Positions 26,919 through 37,500 of a DNA stretch of 64,000 nucleotides are shown piece by piece; position 1 is the first letter of the stretch, and each line of letters begins with the position of its first letter. Source of the stretch: Actinomycetales bacterium. Its GTDB lineage: Bacteria; Actinomycetota; Actinomycetes; Actinomycetales; Dermatophilaceae. A program made the position numbers and the translations under genes. The notes under the pieces were generated by a model that did not search any database, was not told the DNA's origin, and saw nothing but the letters and a program-made list of their open reading frames with translations. Location: NCBI GenBank assembly GCA_016715285.1, contig JADKAO010000003.1:342035-406034 (forward strand), given 5' to 3'.

Positions 26919-27917
26919 ATGGGCGTCGCGATCGTCACCGATTCCACGGCATACCTCACCGCGGAGCAGGTGTCTGGCGCGCCCGCACCCGTGGCCGTCG
27001 TAGCCCTGCATGTCGTGATCGGTGGGCGGGAGCACCAAGAAGGCATCGACGTCGAAGCAGGGGATCTCGCGGACGCCTTGCGCCGGTTCGTGCCGGTAAC
27101 GACCTCGCGCCCGGCGCCGCAAGAGTTCTTGGCGGCGTATGAGGCGCTGGCGGCTGCAGGTGCGGATTCGATTGTGTCCGTGCATATTTCGTCGGACATG
27201 TCCGCGACGGTGCAGGGGGCGCATCTTGCCGCCGCGGAGTCACCGGTGCCCGTCACCGTGGTCGACTCGCGAGTCCTCGGCATGGCCATGGGGTATGCCG
27301 TCCTCTCGGCTGCTCGGGCCGCAGCTGGGGGAGCGTCGGCGGCGGAGGTCGCAGCGGTGGCTCGTGAGCGAGCCGATGGCGCGACGGTGGTGTTCTACGT
27401 GCACTCGCTCGAGCATCTCCGGCGTGGCGGCCGGATTGGTTCTGCGGCAGCGCTTTTCGGATCAGCACTGGCGATCAAGCCGATCCTGTCGTTGCGTGAT
27501 GGTCATATCGAGCCCGTTGAAAAGGTGCGCACATCGGGTCGGGCGCTTTCCCGGATGGTCGAGCTTGCCGTTGAAGCAGCCGACGCGGCGCGCGGGCGCG
27601 GTGAACTGGTCGATGTGAGCGTGCAGCATCTTGATTTTGGTGACAAGGCGGAGAAGGTCGCGGGTGAGTTGCGGTCCAAGATCGCGGACGCTGGCGAGGT
27701 CATCGTCGGTGAGCTCGGCGCTGTCGTCGGGGCGCACGTCGGACCTGGGACGGTAGCGATCACCGTGTCACCCCGCGGTGCCAGGGGTGGCTCTGGCGGC
27801 GAGACCCGTGAGTCCAGCGAGGTGCGCGAGGATCGTGAGTCCAGCAAGGCGCGCGAGGATCGCGAGGGCCGCGAGAACCGCGAATCTGGACAGCCGCGCG
27901 AGTCCAGCGAGGCGTGA
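26919..27917 (+). CDS. DegV family fatty-acid-binding protein
   Basis: 332 residues. MGVAIVTDSTAYLT and VVDSRVLGMAMGYAV are DegV signatures; HSLEHLRRGGRIG contains the conserved His/Arg pair of the fatty-acid pocket. DegV proteins (FakB in Firmicutes) deliver fatty acids to a kinase; no fakA is nearby. Residues about 285-332 form an unusual Arg/Glu/Ser-rich tail of repeated RESSE/REDRE units. A TAGAGT box overlapping the leuS stop lies six bases before the ATG, consistent with a leaderless start. Its stop overlaps the plsY start, linking it to phospholipid synthesis. Confidence 0.85.
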   Translation: MGVAIVTDSTAYLTAEQVSGAPAPVAVVALHVVIGGREHQEGIDVEAGDLADALRRFVPVTTSRPAPQEFLAAYEALAAAGADSIVSVHISSDMSATVQGAHLAAAESPVPVTVVDSRVLGMAMGYAVLSAARAAAGGASAAEVAAVARERADGATVVFYVHSLEHLRRGGRIGSAAALFGSALAIKPILSLRDGHIEPVEKVRTSGRALSRMVELAVEAADAARGRGELVDVSVQHLDFGDKAEKVAGELRSKIADAGEVIVGELGAVVGAHVGPGTVAITVSPRGARGGSGGETRESSEVREDRESSKAREDREGRENRESGQPRESSEA

Positions 27918-28549
27918 TGGCGACGCTCACGGCATACCCGCTCCTCGCTCTTGTGGCGCTTGCGGTCGTGGTCGTGGCGTTCTTCATTGGCGCGGTGAAC
28001 CCCGCCTCGATCATCGCGAAGGTCCTCGGGAAGGACTTGTCGCAGGGGTCGGGTAATCCGGGCGCGACGAATGCCGGCCGCGTCATGGGTCGCAAATGGG
28101 GCGTCTTGGTGGGCGTACTCGACGTGTGCAAAGGCGTCTTACCGGTGTGGATTGTCGGCGTGACGCTGGGCCTTCACTTCGCGTATCTCGCGGGCGTCGC
28201 TGCGGTTTTGGGGCACATCTTCTCCCCGTTCCTGCGCGGGCGCGGGGGCAAGGGCGTGGCGACGGCACTCGGTGCTGTGCTGGCGGTGCATCCGCTCGGC
28301 GCACTCGCGCTGGTCGTGATCTTTGGGGTGGTGTTCGCCCTGTCGCGCTGGGTCGCGCTGGCGTCGGTGGCGGCGGCCCTAGGGCTGATCGGTCTCGGGA
28401 TCGCTGCCGGAGCGGGGGCGACCTGGTTCGGAGGGAACGGATGGGGGACAGGTGGTTGGGCGATCGGCCTCGGCTTGCTGATCATCGTGCGCCATCGGCG
28501 TAACGCCGCCGACCTGCCGAAGCGCTTTCCCCAAGGGTCTGCTGGCTAG
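27917..28549 (+). CDS. plsY: Glycerol-3-phosphate acyltransferase PlsY
   Basis: Acylates glycerol 3-phosphate from acyl-phosphate at the membrane. 210 residues, five or more membrane helices, with the three family motifs: SGNPGATNAGR (about 45), GHIFSPFLRGRGGKGVAT (about 98) and the C-terminal IIVRHRRNAADL. The start overlaps the degV stop (TGATG), with an alternative GTG one codon earlier. The pairing of DegV and PlsY fits fatty-acid delivery to phosphatidate synthesis. Confidence 0.92.
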   Translation: MATLTAYPLLALVALAVVVVAFFIGAVNPASIIAKVLGKDLSQGSGNPGATNAGRVMGRKWGVLVGVLDVCKGVLPVWIVGVTLGLHFAYLAGVAAVLGHIFSPFLRGRGGKGVATALGAVLAVHPLGALALVVIFGVVFALSRWVALASVAAALGLIGLGIAAGAGATWFGGNGWGTGGWAIGLGLLIIVRHRRNAADLPKRFPQGSAG

Positions 28550-28616
28550 TCCCACGATCCACAGGGTGGATGGAGAGGTCCGGTCCGCTTGGGGCGAGCC
28601 GCCTACCGTCGCAGAC

Positions 28617-29768
28617 ATGTCCCGCACCATCGCCCTCGACGAAGCGGGCGCTGACCGTGTCATGCGACTTCTGCGCTCGCAACCACGGTCCGCCCCGAGT
28701 GAGGATAGTGCGCGTCCACTCCCTGGCCCGGCGTCGCGCGGATTCGTGCCTGAGGCGCCTCCCGGTGCGGTGAGACCTGCCGAGCGCGCGAGGCTGCCGC
28801 AGTGGCTTCCGGGCGATGGGTCGGTTGCCCGTGGGACGCGTGCAGAGCAAGAGCCGCCACGGAAGGCGCCGCCCACGGGCACGAGACAGGGCTCGGAGAC
28901 GGGCCAGGGCAGGCGGTCCTGTCTCGGCTCCATCGGCGCATCACCGAGGTCGGCCGCGGGTGGCGGACGGCACCGCAGCCCCGAGCCGCGCGTTCTCACG
29001 ATCCCTGCAAGCCTGCGCAACGGGCCACATCGGGTCCGAGTCACCGTTGTGGTTGTGGTGCTCGGGCTGGTCCTCCTTGCCGGCGTCGTATTTGCTCTGC
29101 GGGTTGTTGCCGCTGGTAGAGCTGGCGAGGCGGTGCCGGTTAATGCCCGACCGGGGCTGGTTTCTCGATCGGTGCCCACGGGGATGACCGGCGTGTCCAC
29201 AGGACTGTCGAGTGGAATGGGTTCCGCTCCGAACGACGTTTCGTCGTCAGGGTGGACCGCTTCGGTGTCTGCCTCCGGGCCCTTGCTGCGAGTGCACATT
29301 GTCGGGGAGATCGCGGATCCGGGGGTGGTCTCCGTACCGCCCGGCTCCCGCGTCATCGACGTGATCACGGCTGCTGGAGGTGCGCTCAAGTCGTCAGACC
29401 TGAAACGGATCAACTTGGCCCGGGTGGCGGTGGACGGAGAGCAAGTCCACGTGCCCGCTCCCGGTGAGGAGATCCTGGCGGGGGCCTACGGCTCGACTCT
29501 TGGGGTTGGGGGTGCAGGGGCTGTCGGGGGTAGCGGTGCAGGCGGCAGCGCGAGCGGTGCGGGTTCGTCCAATAGCGCACGGGTCAATCTCAACACGGCT
29601 GACCTTGCGACTCTCGACACCCTTCCAGGCGTTGGACCCGTGCTGGCCCAGCGGATACTCGACTGGCGGGCCGCCCACGGTCGCTTCACCAGCGTCGACG
29701 AACTCGGTGAAGTGAGTGGCATCGGCGAGAAACTCCTCGCGGTCGTGGCGACGAAGGTCACCGTGTGA
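28617..29768 (+). CDS. comEA: ComEA family helix-hairpin-helix DNA-binding protein
   Basis: 383 residues from ATG 28617, seven bases after a TACCGT box. The order is an N-terminal disordered cytoplasmic arm (1-135), a membrane helix (about 140-165), a linker, an SLBB-like domain (VHIVGEIADPGVVSVPPG, about 222), a Gly/Ser linker and C-terminal helix-hairpin-helix motifs (VNLNTADLATLDTLPGVGPVLAQRI). ComEA binds incoming double-stranded DNA outside the membrane. The unusually long arm precedes the membrane helix. It overlaps comEC by four bases. Confidence 0.92.
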   Translation: MSRTIALDEAGADRVMRLLRSQPRSAPSEDSARPLPGPASRGFVPEAPPGAVRPAERARLPQWLPGDGSVARGTRAEQEPPRKAPPTGTRQGSETGQGRRSCLGSIGASPRSAAGGGRHRSPEPRVLTIPASLRNGPHRVRVTVVVVVLGLVLLAGVVFALRVVAAGRAGEAVPVNARPGLVSRSVPTGMTGVSTGLSSGMGSAPNDVSSSGWTASVSASGPLLRVHIVGEIADPGVVSVPPGSRVIDVITAAGGALKSSDLKRINLARVAVDGEQVHVPAPGEEILAGAYGSTLGVGGAGAVGGSGAGGSASGAGSSNSARVNLNTADLATLDTLPGVGPVLAQRILDWRAAHGRFTSVDELGEVSGIGEKLLAVVATKVTV

Positions 29769-32209
29769 CCTCGACAGCCCACCGTCCAGTCCCGACCCGC
29801 ACGGGACTGGACCTGCGGCTGCTGATCCCGTCCCTTGCCGCGTGGTGCGTTGCCGTGACGTTGCTATGGTCGGGCGCCCGCACCGTGATCGTGGCTGGTG
29901 TTGCCGGCGTGTCGCTGCTGTCGTCGGCGTGGTTTGTGGCGCGATCTCGGGTCCGTGCGCGCTCGTGCCACCGAGGACACAGTCGGGCGGTTTCCATGGG
30001 GCTCACCACTGGTGCGGTGGCTTTGGTCACGATGTGCTTGTCAGGGCACGAGCTGATCCGTGCGGCGGGCTACCTGGACGAGCTCGTCGACGCCCGGGCC
30101 ACGGTGACCATCGTCGCGTTCGTCGAGTCGGATCCGCGACCCGTCTCGCCCCGTCCTGGCCGACGGGTGGAAGAGCGGCTGGTCACCGCTCGGCTCCGAG
30201 TCATCGAAGTGATGGGTCGGGGAATGGTGAGCGAGGTTTCCGCACCCCTTCTTGTCGTCGGCGACGACCGTTGGCTGGCCGTTGCCTACGGTGAACAAAT
30301 CCGAGCGGTCGGTCGCCTGGTCGCGGCGGAGGCGGGCGACGATGTCGTCGCCATCCTGCAGGGGGCCAAGGCACCCGAGGTCATGGCTGAGGCACCGGCC
30401 GTGTTGCGCGGCGCGGCATACGTGCGAACGCGTTTCCGGGAAGCGACCGCGCTCCTCCCCGCCGACCCAGCCGGGCTCGTCCCCGCCTTGGTTATTGGCG
30501 ACACGAGTGCGACACCCGACGATCTCACTGCCGCGATGAAGGCGACAGGAATGTCGCACCTGAGCGCTGTTTCGGGCTCGAACGTGAGCCTGATCCTCGC
30601 GGCCGCCCTAGGGCTGTGTCGCGTGGTCGGGATTCGGCGGCGCTGGCGCCCAGTGCTGGCGGTCATCCTGCTCGGCGGTTTCGTGGTTCTCACCCGGCCT
30701 GAGCCCTCGGTGGTGCGCGCCGCAGTGATGGGAGTGGTGGGGCTGGTCGGGATGTCCATGAATCGCCAACGAATGGCGGTCCCCGCACTGTCCACCGCGA
30801 TCATCGCCCTGTTGTGTTGGGACCCATGGCTCGCCCGGTCGTACGGTTTTGCGTTGTCCGTACTCGCCACTCTCGGTCTGGTGCTGTTCGCCAGTTCGTG
30901 GGGGGAATGGATCGCGCGCCGGCTGCCGACATGGCTCGCAGGGATGGGTCCCGCCCTCGCGGTACCTCTCGCCGCCCAGGTCATGGTCGCTCCGGTGGTC
31001 GTGCTCCTGCAGGAGTCGGTCCAATTCGTGTCGTTGCCAGCAAACCTTCTCGCCGGGCCTCTCGTTGGTCCCGCCACGATCGGGGGTGTCGCGACTGCAC
31101 TCGTATCTGTCGTCTGGATGCCAGCGGCACAGCTGGCCGCGTGGGTGCCTGGGGTTCCAGCCTGGGGGATCGCGGTGGTCGCCAGAGTGGCCGCGAGTAT
31201 GCCGGGTGGTTCCGCGCCGTGGCCCGGGGGGCCGTGGGGTGCGGCTGCCTTGGGTGTGGTCTGTGTCATGGGCGTGGCTGCCGGGCCGTGGGTGGGGTAC
31301 CAGGTTCGTGAGCGACCTGCGGCTGCCGTCGCGGCATTCGGGTTCCTGGTGGCAGGTCTTGCGCCGGTCTCGTCGGGCTGGGCTACGGGAGCATGGCGGT
31401 TCGTCGCGTGTGCCGTCGGTCAAGGGGATGCGCTCGTCGCCGCCTCAGGTCCGGGTCGCGCCGTGTTGATCGATGTGGGGCCGGACCCTGAACTTGTCAA
31501 CGAGTGCCTGGATCGCCTCGGCATCCACACTCTTGACGCGATTGTCCTCACACACTTCCACGCTGACCATGTGGCGGGCCTCGTCGGAGCCCTCCGTGGG
31601 AGATCCGTCGCGGAGATCATCACCTGTCCGATCCGGGACCCGCCCTACGAGGTGGACACCGTATTTGCGGCCGCAGCCCGCGCTGGAGTGCCGGTCTCTG
31701 AGGCGTATGCCGGGGACCGCTATGAGTGGGGTCTGGTCCAGGCCAGAGTTTGGTGGCCTGCGCGGGTGATTCGTGACGGATCGGTGCCCAACAACGCCTC
31801 GGTGGTGATGACCATGTCGGTTGGTGGCGGTGGTTCCGCTGCCAACGCACCCGAGTTGGCCGACGTCAGCGTCAACGTCGCACTCCTTGGCGACATCGAG
31901 CAGCCAAGTGCACGCGCAATCTTGAGCGCCTGGCGCCGTGATCCTGCGGCTGGCGCATGGCGGGTCGATGTGCTCAAGGTGGCTCACCATGGATCCGCCA
32001 ATCGCGATGATGCCCTGCTTGATGCGATGCCAGCACCCCTGGCCGTCATCTGCGTCGGCGCGGGTAACGACTATGGTCACCCCGCCCAGCCAACGCTGGC
32101 AGCCTTGGTGGAGCGAGGCTTCCGGGTCATGCGGACGGATCGCGATGGCGACATCGCGATCAGCCGCGAGGCGGGCGGTCCGCTGCTGGTGTCGGCTCGT
32201 GGCCCTTGA
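29765..32209 (+). CDS. comEC: ComEC/Rec2 DNA-uptake channel protein
   Basis: 814 residues. The N-terminal DUF4131-type region and Competence domain (HLSAVSGSNVSLILAAALG, about 260) form the membrane channel; the C-terminal metallo-beta-lactamase domain has LTHFHADHVAGL (about 595-606) and VLKVAHHGSANRDD, the nuclease metal site thought to degrade one DNA strand during uptake. GTG 29765 overlaps the comEA stop. With comEA it gives two core transformation genes; pilus genes are not in this window. Confidence 0.93.
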   Translation: MTSTAHRPVPTRTGLDLRLLIPSLAAWCVAVTLLWSGARTVIVAGVAGVSLLSSAWFVARSRVRARSCHRGHSRAVSMGLTTGAVALVTMCLSGHELIRAAGYLDELVDARATVTIVAFVESDPRPVSPRPGRRVEERLVTARLRVIEVMGRGMVSEVSAPLLVVGDDRWLAVAYGEQIRAVGRLVAAEAGDDVVAILQGAKAPEVMAEAPAVLRGAAYVRTRFREATALLPADPAGLVPALVIGDTSATPDDLTAAMKATGMSHLSAVSGSNVSLILAAALGLCRVVGIRRRWRPVLAVILLGGFVVLTRPEPSVVRAAVMGVVGLVGMSMNRQRMAVPALSTAIIALLCWDPWLARSYGFALSVLATLGLVLFASSWGEWIARRLPTWLAGMGPALAVPLAAQVMVAPVVVLLQESVQFVSLPANLLAGPLVGPATIGGVATALVSVVWMPAAQLAAWVPGVPAWGIAVVARVAASMPGGSAPWPGGPWGAAALGVVCVMGVAAGPWVGYQVRERPAAAVAAFGFLVAGLAPVSSGWATGAWRFVACAVGQGDALVAASGPGRAVLIDVGPDPELVNECLDRLGIHTLDAIVLTHFHADHVAGLVGALRGRSVAEIITCPIRDPPYEVDTVFAAAARAGVPVSEAYAGDRYEWGLVQARVWWPARVIRDGSVPNNASVVMTMSVGGGGSAANAPELADVSVNVALLGDIEQPSARAILSAWRRDPAAGAWRVDVLKVAHHGSANRDDALLDAMPAPLAVICVGAGNDYGHPAQPTLAALVERGFRVMRTDRDGDIAISREAGGPLLVSARGP

Positions 32210-32325
32210 CAGGTGCGGCACCCGATGGTCCGAGGGCTCGCTCGCTGGTCCTTGCTCAGCGGCCGGTCCGGCGTGCCCCCTGGTCGCGCCGGACCGGCCC
32301 CTGCCCGGCAGCTTGCCCGAGGCGG

Positions 32326-32874
32326 TCAGAGCCGGTTGACCGGTGTAGCAGGCGTACCCCGCTGGCCCGAGAGGGCAGTGGCCGTGCGTTGGGTGATGTC
32401 CGCGCACTCGAGGCAGATGCGCTCTGGCACCACTCCCCAGCGCATGAGTCCCGCGAACAAGACGCACCCGACGCAGAGGCCCACGGCCGCCTCGAGGGCA
32501 GGGAAGACCACCATGATTGCGCCGATGGCAAAGACAACAGTGGCTGCCGTCGCGGAGCCCCCGGTCGAGTGAAGCGCGCCGGCCACCGCCGCGAGCGTCG
32601 TGAGGACTGCCCCGATAGCCGCCGCGAACCGCTTCGGAGGCCCTGGTGTGGGTCGAGGCGCCGCGCTGACCGCTGGCCTGACCCATTGAAGGACCACTCG
32701 GGCAATCGGGCTCGCCCGCGGCCCAAGGCTCGCTCGCAGGATGAAGTCGGCTGCGAGCACGGCATACATCTGCCACCACCCGGTGGCGAGGGCGACCACA
32801 CCCGCGCCGAGAACGACCGAGGCGACGAGCCGGACTGTTACGTCGTCAACGACGTCAGGAAACCCAAGGCGCAT
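32326..32874 (-). CDS. DUF4395 family membrane protein
   Basis: 182 residues with four membrane helices. VVALATGWWQMYAVLAADFILRA and a following GPPKRFAAAIG are the DUF4395 signature. A CVGC pair lies in the last helix and ICLEC follows, a possible thiol site; DUF4395 proteins often sit near thioredoxin-like or rhodanese genes, but none is here. Convergent with comEC across 116 bases. A palindrome of possible LysR type lies 19 bases upstream of the start. Confidence 0.8.
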   Translation of the reverse strand: MRLGFPDVVDDVTVRLVASVVLGAGVVALATGWWQMYAVLAADFILRASLGPRASPIARVVLQWVRPAVSAAPRPTPGPPKRFAAAIGAVLTTLAAVAGALHSTGGSATAATVVFAIGAIMVVFPALEAAVGLCVGCVLFAGLMRWGVVPERICLECADITQRTATALSGQRGTPATPVNRL

Positions 32875-32892
32875 GCGGAGATGATGGATTAG

Positions 32893-32907
32893 ATAACGCG
32901 ACGTTAC
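32893..32907. promoter_or_regulatory. ATAAC-N5-GTTAC palindrome upstream of the DUF4395 gene
   Basis: Inverted repeat matching the T-N11-A geometry of LysR-type sites, nearly the same as the one in front of the LysR gene at 39007-39021 (ATAAC-N5-GTTAT). It lies just upstream of the DUF4395 start. Regulation by that LysR protein is a guess from this similarity. Confidence 0.35.
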
Positions 32908-32964
32908 CTAGAGCGCCCGCGATGTGGACACCTGTGCAGGTGCGGCCGCGGCAAGCGCTGGGAC

Positions 32965-34164
32965 CTAGAACCCGGGTACAGAGACTGGAACCGTGCTGTC
33001 AGCTGTCGATCCGTCACCGAGCTGCCCGGTGGTGTTCGATCCCCAACACCTCACCTCACCGCCGGTCTTCATCAGACACCCATGGAAGGTGCCAAGCGAT
33101 AGAAAGGCCACATCTTGGCCCAACTCCTGCACGGTTTGCGGCACAACTGAACCGTCACTGCCCGTTGGGTCGGTCACGCCGCCCCAACACTCGGGGTACC
33201 CCCCGGTCGTGTGGAGTACGCACGTCCGTTGAAACCCTGCAATGGCGCTTGCGACATCTCTCACCGCGGGCACTTTGGTCGGGATCGAGGAAGCGGAGGT
33301 TGACCCGATACCGATTTGACCGGAGGTGTTTGACCCCCAGCACCAGATCTCAGCCTTGTTGGTCACGACGCAGACGTGAGTGTCGGAAACTGACACAGAG
33401 ACAACGTGCGAGTCAATTCCTTGCACGGCAAGAGGCGCATTGACGGCAGCAAAACCTTGATCGCCGAGTTGCCCGTCCCCATCGTCACCCCAGCACGCGA
33501 CACGCGCGGCGTCAGCAATTCCACAGCTGACGCCGGCGCCTAACGCGATGGCAGACGTTGGCCCGAAGCCTTCAACCGGACTCGGAGTGAGCGATGCGTC
33601 TGTGCTGCCGTTGCCAAGTTCTCCCGACGAGTTCTCTCCCCAGCAGAACAGGCCTTTGCTGGTGACGGCACACGTGTGGGATCGTCCGACCGCTATCCCC
33701 AGTGCCGTCTCGAGGCCAGTCACCTTCACTGGCAACGCGCTGGAAGCAGTGTCATTGTTGCCCAGCTGTCCGGTCTCGTTGGCGCCCCAACACCAAACGT
33801 CTCCGGCGTCGGTGAGTGCGCACGTGTGGGATCCGCTGCCAGAGGCGACGGCTTTCACGTGCTCGAGGCCAGCGACAGCGACAGGAGCCAAGCTTCGAGT
33901 GAAGGTGCCGTCGCCGAGTTGGCCCATGGCATTGTCCCCCCAGCACTTCACGTGGCCGTCAGCCGTCACCGCGCAGGTATGGCCGCTTCCTGTCGCAATC
34001 CTGCTCATCGCAGGCGCGACTGTGGGGTGGGCGGTGACGACGCGCTGCCACAGCGCCAAACCGAGCAAGGCGATCGTGAGGACCGCGACCCACATCCAGC
34101 GAGAACGAGTTCGTTGACGCGAAGAGCGGATTCGTGCCGCAGCTGACGTCTGGCTAGTTGTCAC
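32965..34164 (-). CDS. Membrane-anchored RCC1-repeat beta-propeller protein
   Basis: 399 residues from GTG 34164, with AAAGG seven bases upstream. After a basic cytoplasmic segment comes one membrane helix (about 22-42), then seven RCC1-type blades of about 50 residues, each with a core like HTCAVTADGHVKCWGDNAMG followed by GQLGDG. Each blade carries a Cys pair, suggesting disulfides outside the cell. RCC1 propellers are protein- or ligand-binding scaffolds; no enzyme is implied. It is divergent from the CotH-type giant gene, and neither gene contains the octamer common elsewhere. Confidence 0.85.
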   Translation of the reverse strand: MTTSQTSAAARIRSSRQRTRSRWMWVAVLTIALLGLALWQRVVTAHPTVAPAMSRIATGSGHTCAVTADGHVKCWGDNAMGQLGDGTFTRSLAPVAVAGLEHVKAVASGSGSHTCALTDAGDVWCWGANETGQLGNNDTASSALPVKVTGLETALGIAVGRSHTCAVTSKGLFCWGENSSGELGNGSTDASLTPSPVEGFGPTSAIALGAGVSCGIADAARVACWGDDGDGQLGDQGFAAVNAPLAVQGIDSHVVSVSVSDTHVCVVTNKAEIWCWGSNTSGQIGIGSTSASSIPTKVPAVRDVASAIAGFQRTCVLHTTGGYPECWGGVTDPTGSDGSVVPQTVQELGQDVAFLSLGTFHGCLMKTGGEVRCWGSNTTGQLGDGSTADSTVPVSVPGF

Positions 34165-34556
34165 GGTATGCCTTTCAGGGTGTGCCTTCTTGCCCCATCC
34201 CCACCGGTTTGTCCCGGATGAAGGGCGTGCCGAGCTCAAGCGTCTTCCATCCTGTTGCCACTGATCTTGCCGCATCGCCTTGTCCGGGGGCTTCCGCGTG
34301 TCGACTATGCCACGCGGTCGGCATCGGCCCGAGGAGACCTTCCCCTTTGTCAAGCAATGGCGTGCAGGCCTGACAATTCCCTCACATCGCGAGCGACCGT
34401 CATGGCTGCCGATGCTTGATCTCACATCAATACATGAGAATTTTGGACCTTCCCTGCAATCGCAACAGGGCATCTGCAAGACTGCCTCGGGTGCGTGACA
34501 TGACATGGCACGCGAACGAGAGAAGTCCCGGTTCGACGGGGGAGGGAACGAACGTC
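34165..34556. other. Divergent intergenic region between RCC1 and CotH-type genes
   Basis: 392 bases without a convincing gene. An AT-richer patch at about 34410-34450 (TTGATC at 34417) may hold the promoter for the CotH-type gene. A near-octamer GTATGCCT occurs at 34167. Nothing else is recognisable. Confidence 0.5.
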
Positions 34557-37500
34557 ATGCGAATGCGTAGCCATAGTCCGGATGTCCGTCGAGGTCGGTT
34601 GGTCGTCCTCGGAGTCTTGTCGGGATTGCTGCTCAGTGTGCTGCCGCCAACCGTGGCTCACGCGGCGGTGAACTTAGCCTCGAGCGCTACGGTTACCGTG
34701 TCCTCGCAGAACACGACGACGGGTCAGACGGGGACGAAGGCCATTGACGGGGTTGCGCTGGGGTACCCCACGGACTACACGAAAGAGTGGGCCACAGTCG
34801 GCGGGAAGGCCGGATCGTGGATCACCCTGACGTGGTCACAACCCGTCTATGTCACCCAGGTGAAGCTGTATGACCGCCCCAACAGCGACGATCGAGTGAC
34901 AGCTGGAACGTTGACCTTTACGGATGGGTCCTCCACTTCCACCGTGCCCGTCGGTGCCCTGGCCAACAACGGCACAGCAACCACCGTCTCATTCGACGAG
35001 CGGAAAGTCACCTCGGTGCGTTTCCTGGTCGACACCGTAGCCAGCACGACGCACAACGTTGGCCTCGCCGAGATCGAGGTCTATGGCACAACTGGTCAAA
35101 CAGTCAATTTGACCCCGATTGCTAACGCGGGCAACGCTTTTAGCGCGACGGTCGCTAGCCTGGTGGGATTGAATGGCTCGGGATCCTACGACCCCGATGG
35201 ATCCATCGCCTCCTGGACGTGGACGGTCGTTTCGCAACCGGTTGGATCCGCCATCACGCTGACGGACGCTACGAAGTCGACGCCGTCCTTCACCCCCGTT
35301 GTGGTTGGCAGTTACACATTCCAGTTGATTGTCACCGACAACTCTGGCGCTCCTTCGCCGGCGTCTACGGTGAAGGTCACTGTTACGGCTCCGGTGCCCA
35401 ATCAAGCTCCGACGGCAGATGCTGGTCAGAACTCGGTCGGGGTCGTCAACTCATTGGTGACTCTCAATGGCTCAGCGTCGAAGGACTCCGATGGCACCAT
35501 CGCGTCCTATCAGTGGACGGTCGTGTCATCGCCGGCTGCAGTCACGTTGGCCAACGCTTCCACCGCCAACCCCACCTTCACCCCGCTAGTGGTGGGTACC
35601 TACGTCTTCAGCTTGAAGGTCACCGACGACAAGGGCCTGGTGTCGACGAACGTTGACGAGGTGACCATCGAGGTGTCAGCTACTCAAGCCGCCCCGGCCA
35701 ATATCGCCAACAAGTCGACTGTGACCGGATGTTCGCAAAACACCACGACGGGTCAGACCTTCGCAAAGGCTGTCGACGGCGTGGCTCAGGGGTATCCGGC
35801 CGACTACACCAAGGAGTGGGCCAGCGTCGGAGGCAAGGCCGGCTGCTGGATTCAGCTCACGTGGGCTGGTCCAGTGTCCCTGAGCAAGGTCGTCCTCTAC
35901 GACCGACCCAATGCCAGTGACCAAGCAACGGCTGGCACGCTGACCTTCTCAGACGGCAGCACCGTTCCTGTTGGCGCTCTGACCAACACTGGGCCAACCG
36001 CCGGTACGGCTGCAGCAGTAGCGCTGTCTTTCTCACCCCGAACCGTGACGTGGGTCAAGTACACGATGACGAGCGTCTCAACGACGACCTACAACGTGGG
36101 GCTCGCTGAGATCGAAGCGTGGGGCTTCGCTGGTTCCGGCAACTGGCCCCCAATCGCGGACGCCGGTCCAGATCAGACGGTTGTTTCCGGTACCACGAGC
36201 GTGAAGCTGGATGGCTCAAAGTCGAGCGACCCAGAGAACTCGAAGCTGACTTACGCATGGACACAGACGGCTGGGACGCCGGTGACGCTCAGCAGCGCGA
36301 CCGCCGCAGCGCCGACCTTTACCGCACCCACCGTCACCGCTCCCCAATCATTGACCTTCTCGCTGACGGTCAAGGATGCTTCGGGACTCGAAGCCACGGA
36401 CACCGTCATTGTGACGGTGAGCCCGCCGGCCGCAATCACCGTGGCCGCCTCCGGTATGGGTGGAGTCTTCTCAATCGACTACGACAACAGCTATGCGGGC
36501 AGGACTGCCACGCTCCAGGTGCTGACGATTGGCACAACGCTCACGACCGAGAACCCCACGGCAACGTGGAAGTCCCTCGGCACGGTGGTGCTCGACGCAG
36601 CCGGGAATGGCAAGGTAACGGTTGCTGACCCCTACGAGGTGACCCACGACTATCGCGCCGTGGTCACAGTTTCAGGGGTGACCAACCCGACCAACGTTGT
36701 CCAGTTTGCGGCGCCGCGGACCACGAAGAACACAGGCTTGGCGACGCTGTACTTGGACACCAACGAGAGCGTTGCAGTCACCGACCGCGCCACCGATCGT
36801 GAGGGCACTGTCACTCTGGTGACAGGCTCCGGGGCTCCTGAGTGCACTGCGGTCGCCCCGACGTTGATGAAGATGTCAGGCCGTGGAAACTCCACATGGA
36901 ACCTGCCCAAACAGCCGTACAAATTCAACACGGACAAGAAGACGTCCTTCTGTGGGATCCCAGCCGGGAAGAAGTGGGCGGTTATCGCCAACTACGAGGA
37001 CATCTCCCTCCTGCGCAACATCGAAGGGTATTGGCTCGGATCCAAGCTCAACGGGCTGGCGTGGACGCCGAAGTACTACCCGGTCGACATGTACCTCAAT
37101 GGGGTTTACCGCGGCCAGTACCTCTTGATCGAGCGGATCACCATCGCGTCGAATCGGGTGAACATCGATGAACTCAAGATCGATCCGGCGAACCCAACCG
37201 TTCAGAACTCCTACCCTGCCATCTCAGGCGGCTATCTTATGGAGTGGAACCACGGTCAGGCCGGCGACACTGACGCGATCGTGCCTCCCGACATCTACGC
37301 AAACAACCGGGGTGGTCTCTACCTGAAGGAACCGGATCCCAAGAAGGGAGAAATGACGGCGGCTCAGAAGGCGTACATCGACAAGTGGATGGACGACGTC
37401 GACACGCTGTTGTTCGATAACAGCAAGTGGCTCGATCCCGTGAACGGCTGGCGCAAGTACATCGACGAGGATTCGGCGATTGACTACTGGATCGCGGGTG

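Noticed and set aside
31445..32779. 444-codon frame opposite the end of comEC
   Set aside because: No homology features; runs through the DUF4395 gene in another frame.
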